NCBI GenBank assembly: GCA_965201045.1
Contig: OZ241746.1
Coordinates: 558,001 to 622,000 of the forward strand
Direction: 5' to 3'
DNA from: JAPORK01 sp026710285
Lineage (GTDB): Bacteria; Pseudomonadota; Gammaproteobacteria; Pseudomonadales; Endozoicomonadaceae
Length of the DNA stretch: 64,000 bases
Part shown: positions 1-10,323 of the stretch, piece after piece
How positions within the stretch are numbered: position 1 is the stretch's first letter
How the letters are laid out: each line of letters opens with the position of its first letter
Notes under the pieces: model-generated
Database searches by the model: none
What the model was told of the DNA's origin: nothing
The model's input: the letters and a program-made list of their open reading frames with translations, nothing else
Made by a program: the position numbers and the translations under genes

Positions 1-3000
1 CACCGACCGGATCTTCACTGACAAAATAACGTTGCTCAGGATTATACGTTCTGTGTCCATTGCCTAAAAACTGCCAGCCGGTTGCAGGATCAGTGAGTTC
101 ACCATTAAATCCATGTAGTGTTTGCTGATACAGAGGAATTTTGCTGATACTGTTACAATGAAAAGCCATCCCGTAAGGACTGTAAAGATTACGTTGTGTT
201 AATTTGTATTTTGCTGTATTTCTTTGTGCTTTAGTGAGTACACCACTCACATCACCTTTATAATCACTTTCGTTATATTGACTGATAAGACCATCCGTGG
301 TTTTTGCAACACCTAAAAAACCAGTGATATGACTGCTTTGTCCTGGTGTATTGATTTTTTCATTAACGACTTCACTGCCACGGTAAAAGAGATAACGGGT
401 ACCGGGCTCACTGTCTGTTTTTACTTCACGACCACTACTGTCGTAGAAATAATGACTGTATTGACCATCAGCTTTAGTGACCTGTACTATCTGATTAAAA
501 GCATTATAATAAATATGATTTCCTTCTCCGTCTGTAGTCATATTTCCGGCTATATCATAACTGAAATGGTGCATAACAGATGTCTGATAATTCCATATTG
601 TACTGACTTGTTGCAAGCGTAATGGTATAGAAGGATCAGAGTAAATATAATTAGTTATTTTATTTAGTGTTTGTTGTTGTAACGGATTTTGTAATGTTTC
701 CCGTACAGAAGCCAAACTGTTCAGTGAATTGAAAGTGTAATCCTGTCTTATAATTACTTGTGGATAGCTCAGAACAGATCGGTTTAGTGCAGTATCCCGT
801 GGACACAGGGGTAATCCGGATGAACCTGAACAGGTCATGGTGACAAGGTTATCAAGTGCATCATACTGATAATGCAGGCGTGCATACTGATGCAAACCAT
901 CCTGCTGAATCAGTGTAGTGATATTATCATCAGCATCATAATGAAAAGACCATGCTGACAATATTTTACCTGCAAGTTTATCGTTAATGGTTAGCGGATG
1001 ACCAAAGTAATCATAATTAAGTGTTCTTTCCATGCCGCTACCATAATGCAGCGTTTTAATACGGGAAAAATCATCGTAAGTCAATACAGATAAAGTATCA
1101 GACTGACCGTGATAACTGTGATAAATAGCTTCTTTTGTTCTGCCAAAAGCGTCATATGTAGTTTGTGTTTTGTTGTTACCAATATCAGTCATACTGATAA
1201 TACGACGATTTTGATCATATTGCCACTTTAACTGATAATCAAGATAACCATTTTCTCCTGAATGTCTGAGTTGACGTACAAGACCGTCAGTATCATAAGT
1301 GAAAGTAGTGATACCGGTAATATCTTTGTGCATTTTTACCAGTGCAGTCACCGGATCATACTGAAGCTGTAACTGTAATCTTCCGTCCAGCCATTTGGTT
1401 GTCAGCAAACCGATTTTGTTGTATTTAAAAGATAAAGTATGTCCTGCAGGATTGGTGGTTGCAGATAATTTACCATCGTCAGTGTAGGTGAAGGTAGTGC
1501 GATGCCCATCCTCGCCTGCACTCCATAGCAAGTCACCTGCACTATTATATTCCGCTGAAGCTAATAAATAATGTCCGCCAGCAACAGGTTGTGCCCAGGA
1601 CTGAACTTCATGTCCGTTCAGATCATAAACTTTATGGATAACATCACCTGTAGGATCCATAATATCTGTCACCTGCCCCAGTGCATTGTAATATTTTTTT
1701 ACGATACGACCCAAAGGATCTGTTGTACTTATTTCACGACCAAAGCCATCATAAGTAACAGTGGTTACTTTTGCATCAGTGGTTTTAATAATCTCATCAG
1801 TAGTATTACATAAAGCTTTGATAGAAGGTAATGGATGATTATCTCCAGGTAATAAAAGCATTTTAACCGGTTGATATAATATATTAGCCAGCATAACAGA
1901 AGCTGCAGAACGTCTGTTATGATTACTCAGCTGATAGTTAATAACACAGCGATGAGCATCATCATATTGAGTAACAGAAATTTGTTTATCAGGCAGATAA
2001 AGCTTAGTGATACGACCCGATTCATCATAATCTTGTGTAGTGCAAAGTGATTTTATTTTTCCGGACTGTTTAATAATATAACTGTATTGTGCAGCAATAC
2101 GTCCAAACCTGTCATAAGTGGTTTTGTGTAATGGAATCCAGTGACCGTGATCTGGCTTTCCTTTGTCAGTCAGTGCTTCGGTAAAGGACATTAGTGTACG
2201 TCCGGCACCATCAAAAATAGTTTTCTGCTGTAAACCGTTAACTGTAGTCATCAATAACTGATTGTGTTGTGGTGAAACGGTATAGTGATAATATGTGCTC
2301 ACTGCAAATTTAGTATCTGTAGCAAAATCTTTTTGTATCAATCGTCCCCATTGATCATAGTGGTAACGGGTAATATTTCTTCCTGTTGAATTACTACTTT
2401 GCAGAAGCTGATTAGTAAACAGGCTGGTGGTTACCAGTGAAGATCGTCGCTGTTTTCCTGAATCGGTATTAATGGTGACATAGCTGGTTTTTGTATGATT
2501 TTTGGGATTATAGAGGTAATAGTAGTGATGAACTATTGAGTGTATTGTTGATGGTTGCTGTATGCTTCTACTCATAACAGTTTTTTTTAATAAGCCGTAA
2601 GTAAAAACATCTTCCGGATTCTGATAATAATGGTTAACTTTAGTTGTATACTCTTTACCAGATGTCTGTATCTGATGATCCAAAACCAACCTGTATCCAT
2701 GGTTGTTATAGTTGACCATTTTCTGGTAATAATTATGAATTATTACAGGAAATGGTAATGATATAGTTGTTTTTGCCGGAAAAGTAGTTATCTTTTCATT
2801 TAATGTAGTAAACAACCAACCGGAAGGCATTGCCGGACAGGACGCATCTCCGGCTTCAGGGCAGTAACTAATTTGAGTTGAACGACCAAAGCTATCTGTA
2901 TGTTTAACTATCCGCCCCTGATCATCATACTGTATTGTCTCTGTTGTTATCGCAGGAATTACAGCTGTATTACTCCAAAGCCTGGTCACTATTTTCAATG

Positions 3001-4399
3001 GAAGACTGTAAGTAGCCGGAAGATCTTTAAAAGAAGTATGAGCGCAACCATTGTCCATATCAGTATTACAAAAGAAAGTATGTACCTGAGATAATTTTTT
3101 TCCGGTACGATCACTTATTTTCTTTTCATCAATCAGCAAATGGTATTTATTGTAAGTGCGAATATCCTGAATGAGACCGTCATCAGTTTGTGTTCTATAG
3201 GTATAAATGACCGGTGCTTCAAATAATATATCGGTAATACTGTTATGAAGGGTTGATGACCCTGAATTAAAAGCAAGGTAGTTATGCTCATTAGCACTGG
3301 TTTGTGAATACTGGTAAGACACGGTCATAGCCGGTTGCCCTGCACCGGGATTGATAGTCTCCGCTGAAACAACACATGGATTGAGATTAAAAAATCCATC
3401 CTTACCATCTGTTTTCATTGCGTCAGTACAGTTATAATGAAATAATTTTTGTAATCCTGTTGGGTAATCAACTTCTTTGATCAGGTGTCCGAGATATCTG
3501 ATATATATACCCGGACCAGTATTATCCTGCACATTGGGTAGTGTAATGCTGCGCAAAATTCCTCTTCCTTTATTAATGGATACAATAGCCGGTTGTCCTG
3601 TACTTTCTTTACTTACAACAACGATATTATTTTTTTTATAGTGGATGATGACAGTGTGACCCAGATCATCTGTTATAAATTGCAACAGATGTGTCCCAGA
3701 TTTATAAAGAAAATGAACACTCCATCCGTCTTGTTGTTCCAATGTTGTTTCATATCCATCATGATTGAGCGTTTCCCGTAAGCCGTTAGTATAAGTAATA
3801 ATAAAATGTGTTTTTTTGCTACCTGAAATATGAATATCCTGAAGTTTATGATATAAAGGATACCATTGACCATTATCATGTTGTTGTAAATGAAAAGATT
3901 GTCCGGTAGATGTAGTAAGCTGACTGGTCTGTAAATTAAAATGAGTAAGATTCCAGCTCCAACCATATCCGAGTCCATCAGAATTAGCTGTTGCGATGCT
4001 ATTATAACCAATCTCTAAATCAATATTCGGACCATGACCGCTATTGCTTAATAAATTACCTGCTTTAGCGTGAAAGCTTAAGATGCCGGTACGCGGATCA
4101 GTTGTAGTATCTGCAGTTTTTCTGAAATTAAAGGCATTAGACCAAAGTTCTGCTCCCTGTACAGCAGACTGAGATAAACTTCGGGATTGTTTATTTTTTT
4201 TGTTTACAGATAGCGCATGATTTCTAGTATCAAATATTTTTTGTTTTGATTTAAGCTTTGTTTTATTATTTAACTTTTGATATGTGCTGTGAATAGTAAA
4301 ATCAAACTTTACTGCCTGAATATTCTGTTGAAAAATTGATATTGACAGAAGCAATAAAAAGATAAAATAGCTTACTTTTTCCAGAAAAACGCTCAGCAT
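1..4399 (-). CDS. RHS/YD-repeat secreted protein, copy 0 (partial, 3' end off window)
   Basis: This is the most downstream visible member of the tandem array. The window edge cuts it after about 1466 codons, just where the RHS core double-DP motif begins, so its C-terminal domain is not visible. I chose the ATG at 4399 because it sits at the same place after the ACTGGTG leader motif as the starts of the other copies. The N-terminus (MLSVFLEKVSYFIF...) is hydrophobic and ends in IQA, a likely signal-peptidase site, and is followed by the conserved TDPRTGILSFHAKAGNLL block. From about 1 to 3200 the DNA is almost identical to copy 1 (offset 5710; I counted about a dozen mismatches by eye). Upstream of that the two copies diverge clearly. 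YD-repeat proteins form hollow shells around a C-terminal cargo; that is family knowledge. Confidence 0.9.
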   Translation of the reverse strand, partial: MLSVFLEKVSYFIFLLLLSISIFQQNIQAVKFDFTIHSTYQKLNNKTKLKSKQKIFDTRNHALSVNKKNKQSRSLSQSAVQGAELWSNAFNFRKTADTTTDPRTGILSFHAKAGNLLSNSGHGPNIDLEIGYNSIATANSDGLGYGWSWNLTHFNLQTSQLTTSTGQSFHLQQHDNGQWYPLYHKLQDIHISGSKKTHFIITYTNGLRETLNHDGYETTLEQQDGWSVHFLYKSGTHLLQFITDDLGHTVIIHYKKNNIVVVSKESTGQPAIVSINKGRGILRSITLPNVQDNTGPGIYIRYLGHLIKEVDYPTGLQKLFHYNCTDAMKTDGKDGFFNLNPCVVSAETINPGAGQPAMTVSYQYSQTSANEHNYLAFNSGSSTLHNSITDILFEAPVIYTYRTQTDDGLIQDIRTYNKYHLLIDEKKISDRTGKKLSQVHTFFCNTDMDNGCAHTSFKDLPATYSLPLKIVTRLWSNTAVIPAITTETIQYDDQGRIVKHTDSFGRSTQISYCPEAGDASCPAMPSGWLFTTLNEKITTFPAKTTISLPFPVIIHNYYQKMVNYNNHGYRLVLDHQIQTSGKEYTTKVNHYYQNPEDVFTYGLLKKTVMSRSIQQPSTIHSIVHHYYYLYNPKNHTKTSYVTINTDSGKQRRSSLVTTSLFTNQLLQSSNSTGRNITRYHYDQWGRLIQKDFATDTKFAVSTYYHYTVSPQHNQLLMTTVNGLQQKTIFDGAGRTLMSFTEALTDKGKPDHGHWIPLHKTTYDRFGRIAAQYSYIIKQSGKIKSLCTTQDYDESGRITKLYLPDKQISVTQYDDAHRCVINYQLSNHNRRSAASVMLANILYQPVKMLLLPGDNHPLPSIKALCNTTDEIIKTTDAKVTTVTYDGFGREISTTDPLGRIVKKYYNALGQVTDIMDPTGDVIHKVYDLNGHEVQSWAQPVAGGHYLLASAEYNSAGDLLWSAGEDGHRTTFTYTDDGKLSATTNPAGHTLSFKYNKIGLLTTKWLDGRLQLQLQYDPVTALVKMHKDITGITTFTYDTDGLVRQLRHSGENGYLDYQLKWQYDQNRRIISMTDIGNNKTQTTYDAFGRTKEAIYHSYHGQSDTLSVLTYDDFSRIKTLHYGSGMERTLNYDYFGHPLTINDKLAGKILSAWSFHYDADDNITTLIQQDGLHQYARLHYQYDALDNLVTMTCSGSSGLPLCPRDTALNRSVLSYPQVIIRQDYTFNSLNSLASVRETLQNPLQQQTLNKITNYIYSDPSIPLRLQQVSTIWNYQTSVMHHFSYDIAGNMTTDGEGNHIYYNAFNQIVQVTKADGQYSHYFYDSSGREVKTDSEPGTRYLFYRGSEVVNEKINTPGQSSHITGFLGVAKTTDGLISQYNESDYKGDVSGVLTKAQRNTAKYKLTQRNLYSPYGMAFHCNSISKIPLYQQTLHGFNGELTDPATGWQFLGNGHRTYNPEQRYFVSEDPVG

Positions 4400-4607
4400 T
4401 AAAACACCAGTAAAAATAATTAAAGTGACAACATATTTAAATATTCGGAAATAAAGAAAAGTTATGCAGATACTATTTAATATTACCCTGTAAACAATAA
4501 ACGAAATATGGAAAAGATTAACATACTTCTTATCTGATTATCTGGTAATTTAATGTTTAAAATCAGCATCAATATAAAACAGGACTAAAAATATTTGATA
4601 TTTTTTA
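4400..4607 (-). promoter_or_regulatory. Leader/spacer upstream of RHS copy 0
   Basis: This 208-bp spacer has no open frame of note. On the minus strand it carries the leader block shared with the spacers before copies 1, 2, 3, 6 and 7: a TTTTCC stretch, then a TTTATTGTTTACAG-like segment (possible -35 element TTTACA), then an AT-rich TATTTAAATAT tract and a TTTTTAC(A/T)GG element just before the start codon. I see no convincing intrinsic terminator. The promoter reading rests on conservation between paralogues, not on a strong consensus match. Confidence 0.4.
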
Positions 4608-7600
4608 TTATAAAAGCATAAAACTTGTTATTTTTTTATTTTTATCTTGAGCAAAAGAAAAAAATTTTTTCTTTATTTTTTTCATCGAATCTTTTTTCAA
4701 TATCATCGTACCATCATCATAAAAAAGATAAGCTCCCCAAAGATTGTCATCTCCCGAAAACCTTTGTATTACTCCTATGTGTCCTGATGCCTCAATTACT
4801 GCTACTCCGGGCTCTATTAAAATCTTATCAAACTCGATTTCTTCATTGATTCCATCTAAAAAAGGACCTCCAATCGGGTTTAATTTTTCAAGATTTTCTC
4901 TGAGAAAAAATATATAGTGTTTTGATGCCCTATGGAATAGCCAATCTTCTTGTAAGTTCTCACATCTATCTACAACTTTTCCACCACGCTGAATAACTTC
5001 TAATTTTAGTCTCATAGCTCTTTGCAAAACCTGAAGTTGCAGAGGCTCATCATTTAGCCATGATACCATGCAGAGTGTTGCTGCATCACATGCTACTAAA
5101 TCATTTTTTTCTGATTTTAAAATTTTCCATGTATCCTGAATATCCTTTAATGTTTTTAGTTCCAGTGTTTGACGCCGAAGATTAACCAGCTGGCTTGCAT
5201 GTCTTCTTAGCAGGGTTGTTGGTGACTCTGTATCGTACAAGGGATTTGGATTTTTACTTGTTTTGAGTCTTAGCATATTTAAAACACCAAGTTCATATTC
5301 ATTACTCTGAACCTGCGGTGTTGCAAAGAACAGTCCTATATCTACAGCTGCAGTTGCAATCATTGCTCCCATTTCGATAAACCCTTCTATCGAAGCCGCC
5401 ATATTTAGCCCATGATTGGCAGGAATTGCTGCTGCAACAACAGGAATACTACCGGTGACTGCTGTTCCTGCTACTACTGCTGATGCCAGTAAAGGTCCAC
5501 CATAAGCAGCTGCACTTGCACCTAAAGTAGCTATTGTTAAACCTGTGGTAATGACTGCACCGGCAATATGTGCCCACTTTTCATGCAAAGCATTGAGTCC
5601 AAAAGTACTTAAATAACCCATCCATTTGAAAGTACCGCTAAGCCATTGTGGCATATTTCCGTCAGGATCGATAGTCATGATCGGATTATTACTGCCAAAA
5701 CCATAGCCATCACCGACCGGATCTTCACTGACAAAATAACGTTGCTCAGGATTATACGTTCTGTGTCCATTGCCTAAAAACTGCCAGCCGGTTGCAGGAT
5801 CAGTGAGTTCACCATTAAATCCATGTAGTGTTTGCTGATACAGAGGAATTTTGCTGATACTGTTACAATGAAAAGCCATCCCGTAAGGACTGTAAAGATT
5901 ACGTTGTGTTAATTTGTATTTTGCTGTATTTCTTTGTGCTTTAGTGAGTACACCACTCACATCACCTTTATAATCACTTTCGTTATATTGACTGATAAGA
6001 CCATCCGTGGTTTTTGCAACACCTAAAAAACCAGTGATATGACTGCTTTGTCCTGGTGTATTGATTTTTTCATTAACGACTTCACTGCCACGGTAAAAGA
6101 GATAACGGGTACCGGGCTCACTGTCTGTTTTTACTTCACGACCACTACTGTCGTAGAAATAATGACTGTATTGACCATCAGCTTTAGTGACCTGTACTAT
6201 CTGATTAAAAGCATTATAATAAATATGATTTCCTTCTCCGTCTGTAGTCATATTTCCGGCTATATCATAACTGAAATGGTGCATAACAGATGTCTGATAA
6301 TTCCACATTGTACTGACTTGCTGCAAGCGTAATGGTATAGAAGGATCAGAGTAAATATAATTAGTTATTTTATTTAGTGTTTGTTGTTGTAACGGATTTT
6401 GTAATGTTTCTCGTACAGAAGCCAAACTGTTCAGTGAATTGAAAGTGTAATCCTGTCTTATAATTACTTGTGGATAGCTCAGAACAGATCGGTTTAGTGC
6501 AGTATCCCGTGGACACAGGGGTAATCCGGATGAACCTGAACAGGTCATGGTGACAAGATTATCAAGTGCATCATACTGATAATGCAGGCGTGCATACTGA
6601 TGCAAATCATCCTGCTGAATCAGTGTAGTGATATTATCATCAGCATCATAATGAAAAGACCATGCTGACAATATTTTACCTGCAAGTTTATCGTTAATGG
6701 TTAGCGGATGACCAAAGTAATCATAATTAAGTGTTCTTTCCATGCCGCTACCATAATGCAGCGTTTTAATACGGGAAAAATCATCGTAAGTCAATACAAA
6801 TAAAGTATCAGACTGACCGTGATAACTGTGATAAATAGCTTCTTTTGTTCTGCCAAAAGCGTCATATGTAGTTTGTGTTTTGTTGTTACCAATATCAGTC
6901 ATACTGATAATACGACGATTTTGATCATATTGCCACTTTAACTGATAATCAAGATAACCATTTTCTCCTGAATGTCTGAGTTGACGTACAAGACCGTCAG
7001 TATCATAAGTGAAAGTAGTGATACCGGTAATATCTTTGTGCATTTTTACCAGTGCAGTCACCGGATCATACTGAAGCTGTAACTGTAATCTTCCGTCCAG
7101 CCATTTGGTTGTCAGCAAACCGATTTTGTTGTATTTAAAAGATAAAGTATGTCCTGCAGGATTGGTGGTTGCAGATAATTTACCATCGTCAGTGTAGGTG
7201 AAGGTAGTGCGATGCCCATCCTCACCTGCACTCCATAGCAAGTCACCTGCACTATTATATTCCGCTGAAGCTAATAAATAATGTCCGCCAGCAACAGGTT
7301 GTGCCCAGGACTGAACTTCATGTCCGTTCAGATCATAAACTTTATGGATAACATCACCTGTAGGATCCATAATATCTGTCACCTGCCCCAGTGCATTGTA
7401 ATATTTTTTTACGATACGACCCAAAGGATCTGTTGTACTTATTTCACGACCAAAGCCATCATAAGTAACAGTGGTTACTTTTGCATCATTGGTTTTAATA
7501 ATCTCATCAGTAGTATTACATAAAGCTTTGATAGAAGGTAATGGATGATTATCTCCAGGTAATAAAAGTATTTTAACCGGTTGATATAATATATTAGCCA

Positions 7601-10109
7601 GCATAACAGAAGCTGCAGAACGTCTGTTATGATTACTCAGCTGATAGTTAATAACACAGCGATGAGCATCATCATATTGAGTAACAGAAATTTGTTTATC
7701 AGGCAGATAAAGCTTAGTGATACGACCCGATTCATCATAATCTTGTGTAGTGCAAAGTGATTTTATTTTTCCGGACTGTTTAATAATATAACTGTATTGT
7801 GCAGCAATTCGTCCAAACCTGTCATAAGTGGTTTTGTGTAATGGAATCCAGTGACCGTGATCTGGCTTTCCTTTGTCAGTCAGTGCTTCGGTAAAGGACA
7901 TTAGTGTACGTCCGGCACCATCAAAAATAGTTTTCTGCTGTAAACCGTTAACTGTAGTCATCAATAACTGATTGTGTTGTGGTGAAACGGTATAGTGATA
8001 ATATGTGCTCACTGCAAATTTAGTATCTGTAGCAAAATCTTTTTGTATCAATCGTCCCCATTGATCATAGTGGTAACGGGTAATATTTCTTCCTGTTGAA
8101 TTACTACTTTGCAGAAGCTGATTAGTAAACAGGCTGGTGGTTACCAGTGAAGATCGTCGCTGTTTTCCTGAATCGGTATTAATGGTGACATAGCTGGTTT
8201 TTGTATGATTTTTGGGATTATAGAGGTAATAGTAGTGATGAACTATTGAGTGTATTGTTGATGGTTGCTGTATGCTTCTACTCATAACAGTTTTTTTTAA
8301 TAAGCCGTAAGTAAAAACATCTTCCGGATTCTGATAATAATGGTTAACTTTAGTTGTATACTCTTTACCAGATGTCTGTATCTGATGATCCAAAACCAAC
8401 CTGTATCCATGGTTGTTATAGTTGACCATTTTCAGGTAATAATTATGAATTGTTACAGGAAATGGTAATGATATAGTTGTTTTTGCCGGAAAAGTAGTTA
8501 TCTTTTCATTTAATGTAGTAAACAACCAACCGGAAGGCATTGCCGGACAGGACGCATCTCCGGCTTCAGGGCAGTAACTAATTTGAGTTGAACGACCAAA
8601 GCTATCTGTATGTTTAACTATCCGCCCCTGATCATCATACTGTATTGTCTCTGTTGTTATCGCAGGAATTACAGCTGTATTACTCCAAAGCCTGGTCACT
8701 ATTTTCAATGGAAGACTGTAAGTAGCCGGAAGATCTTTAAAAGAAGTATGAGCGCAACCATTGTCCATATCAGTATTACAAAAGAAAGTATGTACCTGAG
8801 ATAATTTTTTTCCGGTACGATCACTTATTTTCTTTTCATCAATCAGCAAATGGTATTTATTGTAAGTGCGAATATCCTGAATGAGACCGTCATCAGTTTG
8901 TGTTCTATAGGTATAAATGACCGGCGCTTCAAATAATATATCGGTAATACTGTTGTGAAGTGTTGATGATCCTGAATTAAAAGCAAGGTAGTTATGCTCA
9001 TTAGCACTGGTTTGTGAATACTGGTAAGACACGGTCATAGCCGGTTGTCCTGCACCGGGATTGATAGTCTCCGCTGAAACAACACATGGACTGAGATTAA
9101 AAAATCTATCCTTAGCATCTGTTTTCATTGCGTCAGTACAGTTATAATGAAATAATTTTTGTAATCCTGTTGGGTAATCAACTTCTTTGATCAGATGTCC
9201 GAGATATCTGATATATATACCCGGACCGGTATTATCCTGCTTATCGGGTAGTGTAATACTATGTAAAGTTCCTCTTTCTCTATTAACAGACACAACAGCC
9301 AGTTGCCCTGTACTTTCTTTGCTGATAATAGCAATATTATTTTTTTTATGGCGGATGGTGACAGAGTGACCTTGATCGTCTGTTATAAATTGCAACAAGT
9401 GTGTCCCGGTTTTATAAAGAAAATGTACACGCCACCCGTCCTGTTGTTCCAGAGTTACTTCATACCCATCGTGATTGAGTGTTTCCCGTAAACCATTAGC
9501 ATAAGTGATGGTGAAATGTGTTTTTTTATTACCTGAAATATGAATATCCTGAAGCTTATGATATAAAGGATACCACTGACCATTATGTTGCTTCAAATGA
9601 AAAGATTGTCCGGTCGAAGTAGTCAGTTGATTGGTTTGTAAATTAAAATGAGTCAGATTCCAGCTCCAGCCGTATCCTAATCCATCAGGATTTGCTTTTG
9701 CAATACTGCTATAACCGATCTCAAGATCAATATCCGGACCATGACCGCTGTTGCTTAGTAAATTACCAGCTTTAGCGTGAAAGCTTAAGATGCCGGTACG
9801 CGGATCAGTTGCAGTATCTGCAGTTTTTCTGAAATTAAAGGCATTAGACCAAAGTTCTGTTCCCTGTACAGCAGACTCAGAGAAACTTCGGGGTTGTTTG
9901 TTTTTTTTGTTTACAGATAGTGCATGGTTTGGAGTATCAAATATTTTTTGTTTTGATTTAAGCTTTGTTTCATTATTTAACTTTTGATATGTGCTGTGAA
10001 TAGTAAAATCAAACTTTACCGCCTGAATATACTGTTGAAAAATTGATGTTGACAAAAAAAGTAAAAAAATGGCGTGATATTTTATTTTTGTCGTTAAAAC
10101 TATCAACAT
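4608..10109 (-). CDS. RHS/YD-repeat secreted protein, copy 1
   Basis: The protein has 1833 residues. An upstream in-frame TTG at 10139 exists, but the ATG at 10109 is the position conserved across the array, preceded by ACGGATATTTTT. Layout: signal peptide 1-30 ending YIQA; conserved N-terminal block with TDPRTGILSFHAKAGNLL; YD repeats (for example YDGFGREISTTDPLGR and FTYTDDGKLSATTNPAGH) through about 1450; RHS core near 1455-1485 with LGNGHRTYNPEQRYF, then SEDPVGDG and PIMTIDPDGN; a Gly/Ala-rich hydrophobic segment at about 1500-1590; and a C-terminal domain to 1833. In that domain C1674 (in VACDAAT), H1777 (in SGHIGVIQRF) and D1799 (in YDDG) match residues invariant in every complete copy. 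The two core DP aspartates resemble the self-cleavage site of RHS/TcC proteins. A host-directed effector is inferred; the substrate is unknown. Confidence 0.93.
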   Translation of the reverse strand: MLIVLTTKIKYHAIFLLFLSTSIFQQYIQAVKFDFTIHSTYQKLNNETKLKSKQKIFDTPNHALSVNKKNKQPRSFSESAVQGTELWSNAFNFRKTADTATDPRTGILSFHAKAGNLLSNSGHGPDIDLEIGYSSIAKANPDGLGYGWSWNLTHFNLQTNQLTTSTGQSFHLKQHNGQWYPLYHKLQDIHISGNKKTHFTITYANGLRETLNHDGYEVTLEQQDGWRVHFLYKTGTHLLQFITDDQGHSVTIRHKKNNIAIISKESTGQLAVVSVNRERGTLHSITLPDKQDNTGPGIYIRYLGHLIKEVDYPTGLQKLFHYNCTDAMKTDAKDRFFNLSPCVVSAETINPGAGQPAMTVSYQYSQTSANEHNYLAFNSGSSTLHNSITDILFEAPVIYTYRTQTDDGLIQDIRTYNKYHLLIDEKKISDRTGKKLSQVHTFFCNTDMDNGCAHTSFKDLPATYSLPLKIVTRLWSNTAVIPAITTETIQYDDQGRIVKHTDSFGRSTQISYCPEAGDASCPAMPSGWLFTTLNEKITTFPAKTTISLPFPVTIHNYYLKMVNYNNHGYRLVLDHQIQTSGKEYTTKVNHYYQNPEDVFTYGLLKKTVMSRSIQQPSTIHSIVHHYYYLYNPKNHTKTSYVTINTDSGKQRRSSLVTTSLFTNQLLQSSNSTGRNITRYHYDQWGRLIQKDFATDTKFAVSTYYHYTVSPQHNQLLMTTVNGLQQKTIFDGAGRTLMSFTEALTDKGKPDHGHWIPLHKTTYDRFGRIAAQYSYIIKQSGKIKSLCTTQDYDESGRITKLYLPDKQISVTQYDDAHRCVINYQLSNHNRRSAASVMLANILYQPVKILLLPGDNHPLPSIKALCNTTDEIIKTNDAKVTTVTYDGFGREISTTDPLGRIVKKYYNALGQVTDIMDPTGDVIHKVYDLNGHEVQSWAQPVAGGHYLLASAEYNSAGDLLWSAGEDGHRTTFTYTDDGKLSATTNPAGHTLSFKYNKIGLLTTKWLDGRLQLQLQYDPVTALVKMHKDITGITTFTYDTDGLVRQLRHSGENGYLDYQLKWQYDQNRRIISMTDIGNNKTQTTYDAFGRTKEAIYHSYHGQSDTLFVLTYDDFSRIKTLHYGSGMERTLNYDYFGHPLTINDKLAGKILSAWSFHYDADDNITTLIQQDDLHQYARLHYQYDALDNLVTMTCSGSSGLPLCPRDTALNRSVLSYPQVIIRQDYTFNSLNSLASVRETLQNPLQQQTLNKITNYIYSDPSIPLRLQQVSTMWNYQTSVMHHFSYDIAGNMTTDGEGNHIYYNAFNQIVQVTKADGQYSHYFYDSSGREVKTDSEPGTRYLFYRGSEVVNEKINTPGQSSHITGFLGVAKTTDGLISQYNESDYKGDVSGVLTKAQRNTAKYKLTQRNLYSPYGMAFHCNSISKIPLYQQTLHGFNGELTDPATGWQFLGNGHRTYNPEQRYFVSEDPVGDGYGFGSNNPIMTIDPDGNMPQWLSGTFKWMGYLSTFGLNALHEKWAHIAGAVITTGLTIATLGASAAAYGGPLLASAVVAGTAVTGSIPVVAAAIPANHGLNMAASIEGFIEMGAMIATAAVDIGLFFATPQVQSNEYELGVLNMLRLKTSKNPNPLYDTESPTTLLRRHASQLVNLRRQTLELKTLKDIQDTWKILKSEKNDLVACDAATLCMVSWLNDEPLQLQVLQRAMRLKLEVIQRGGKVVDRCENLQEDWLFHRASKHYIFFLRENLEKLNPIGGPFLDGINEEIEFDKILIEPGVAVIEASGHIGVIQRFSGDDNLWGAYLFYDDGTMILKKDSMKKIKKKFFSFAQDKNKKITSFMLL

Positions 10110-10323
10110 AAAAATATCCGTAAAAACAATCAGACCCAAAACATAATTTAAATATCCAAAACAAATTGTATGAGTGTTATGGAAAATAACGCTGTGAACA
10201 ATAAAAGATATATAGGAAAATTAACGACTTATTATCTAGTGATTTAATTTTTAACATCAAATATAGCACAAAACTAAAAATATCTGTGATTTTTAAAGAT
10301 AAAGGCTATACTTTACTTCTTTA
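10110..10323 (-). promoter_or_regulatory. Leader/spacer upstream of RHS copy 1
   Basis: This 214-bp spacer is homologous to the other long leaders. Reading on the minus strand it has TTTTCC, then TCTTTTATTGTTCACAG (a TTCACA possible -35), then an AT-rich stretch and the ACGGATATTTTT element before the ATG. It contains no immunity-sized open frame. Confidence 0.4.

Noticed and set aside
10110..10139. Longer N-termini for RHS copies 1, 2 and 6 from upstream TTG, GTG or ATG codons
   Set aside because: Those starts are not conserved between copies, shift the signal peptide away from the N-terminus or abut the AGGT element, and break the constant distance to the C-terminal Cys.
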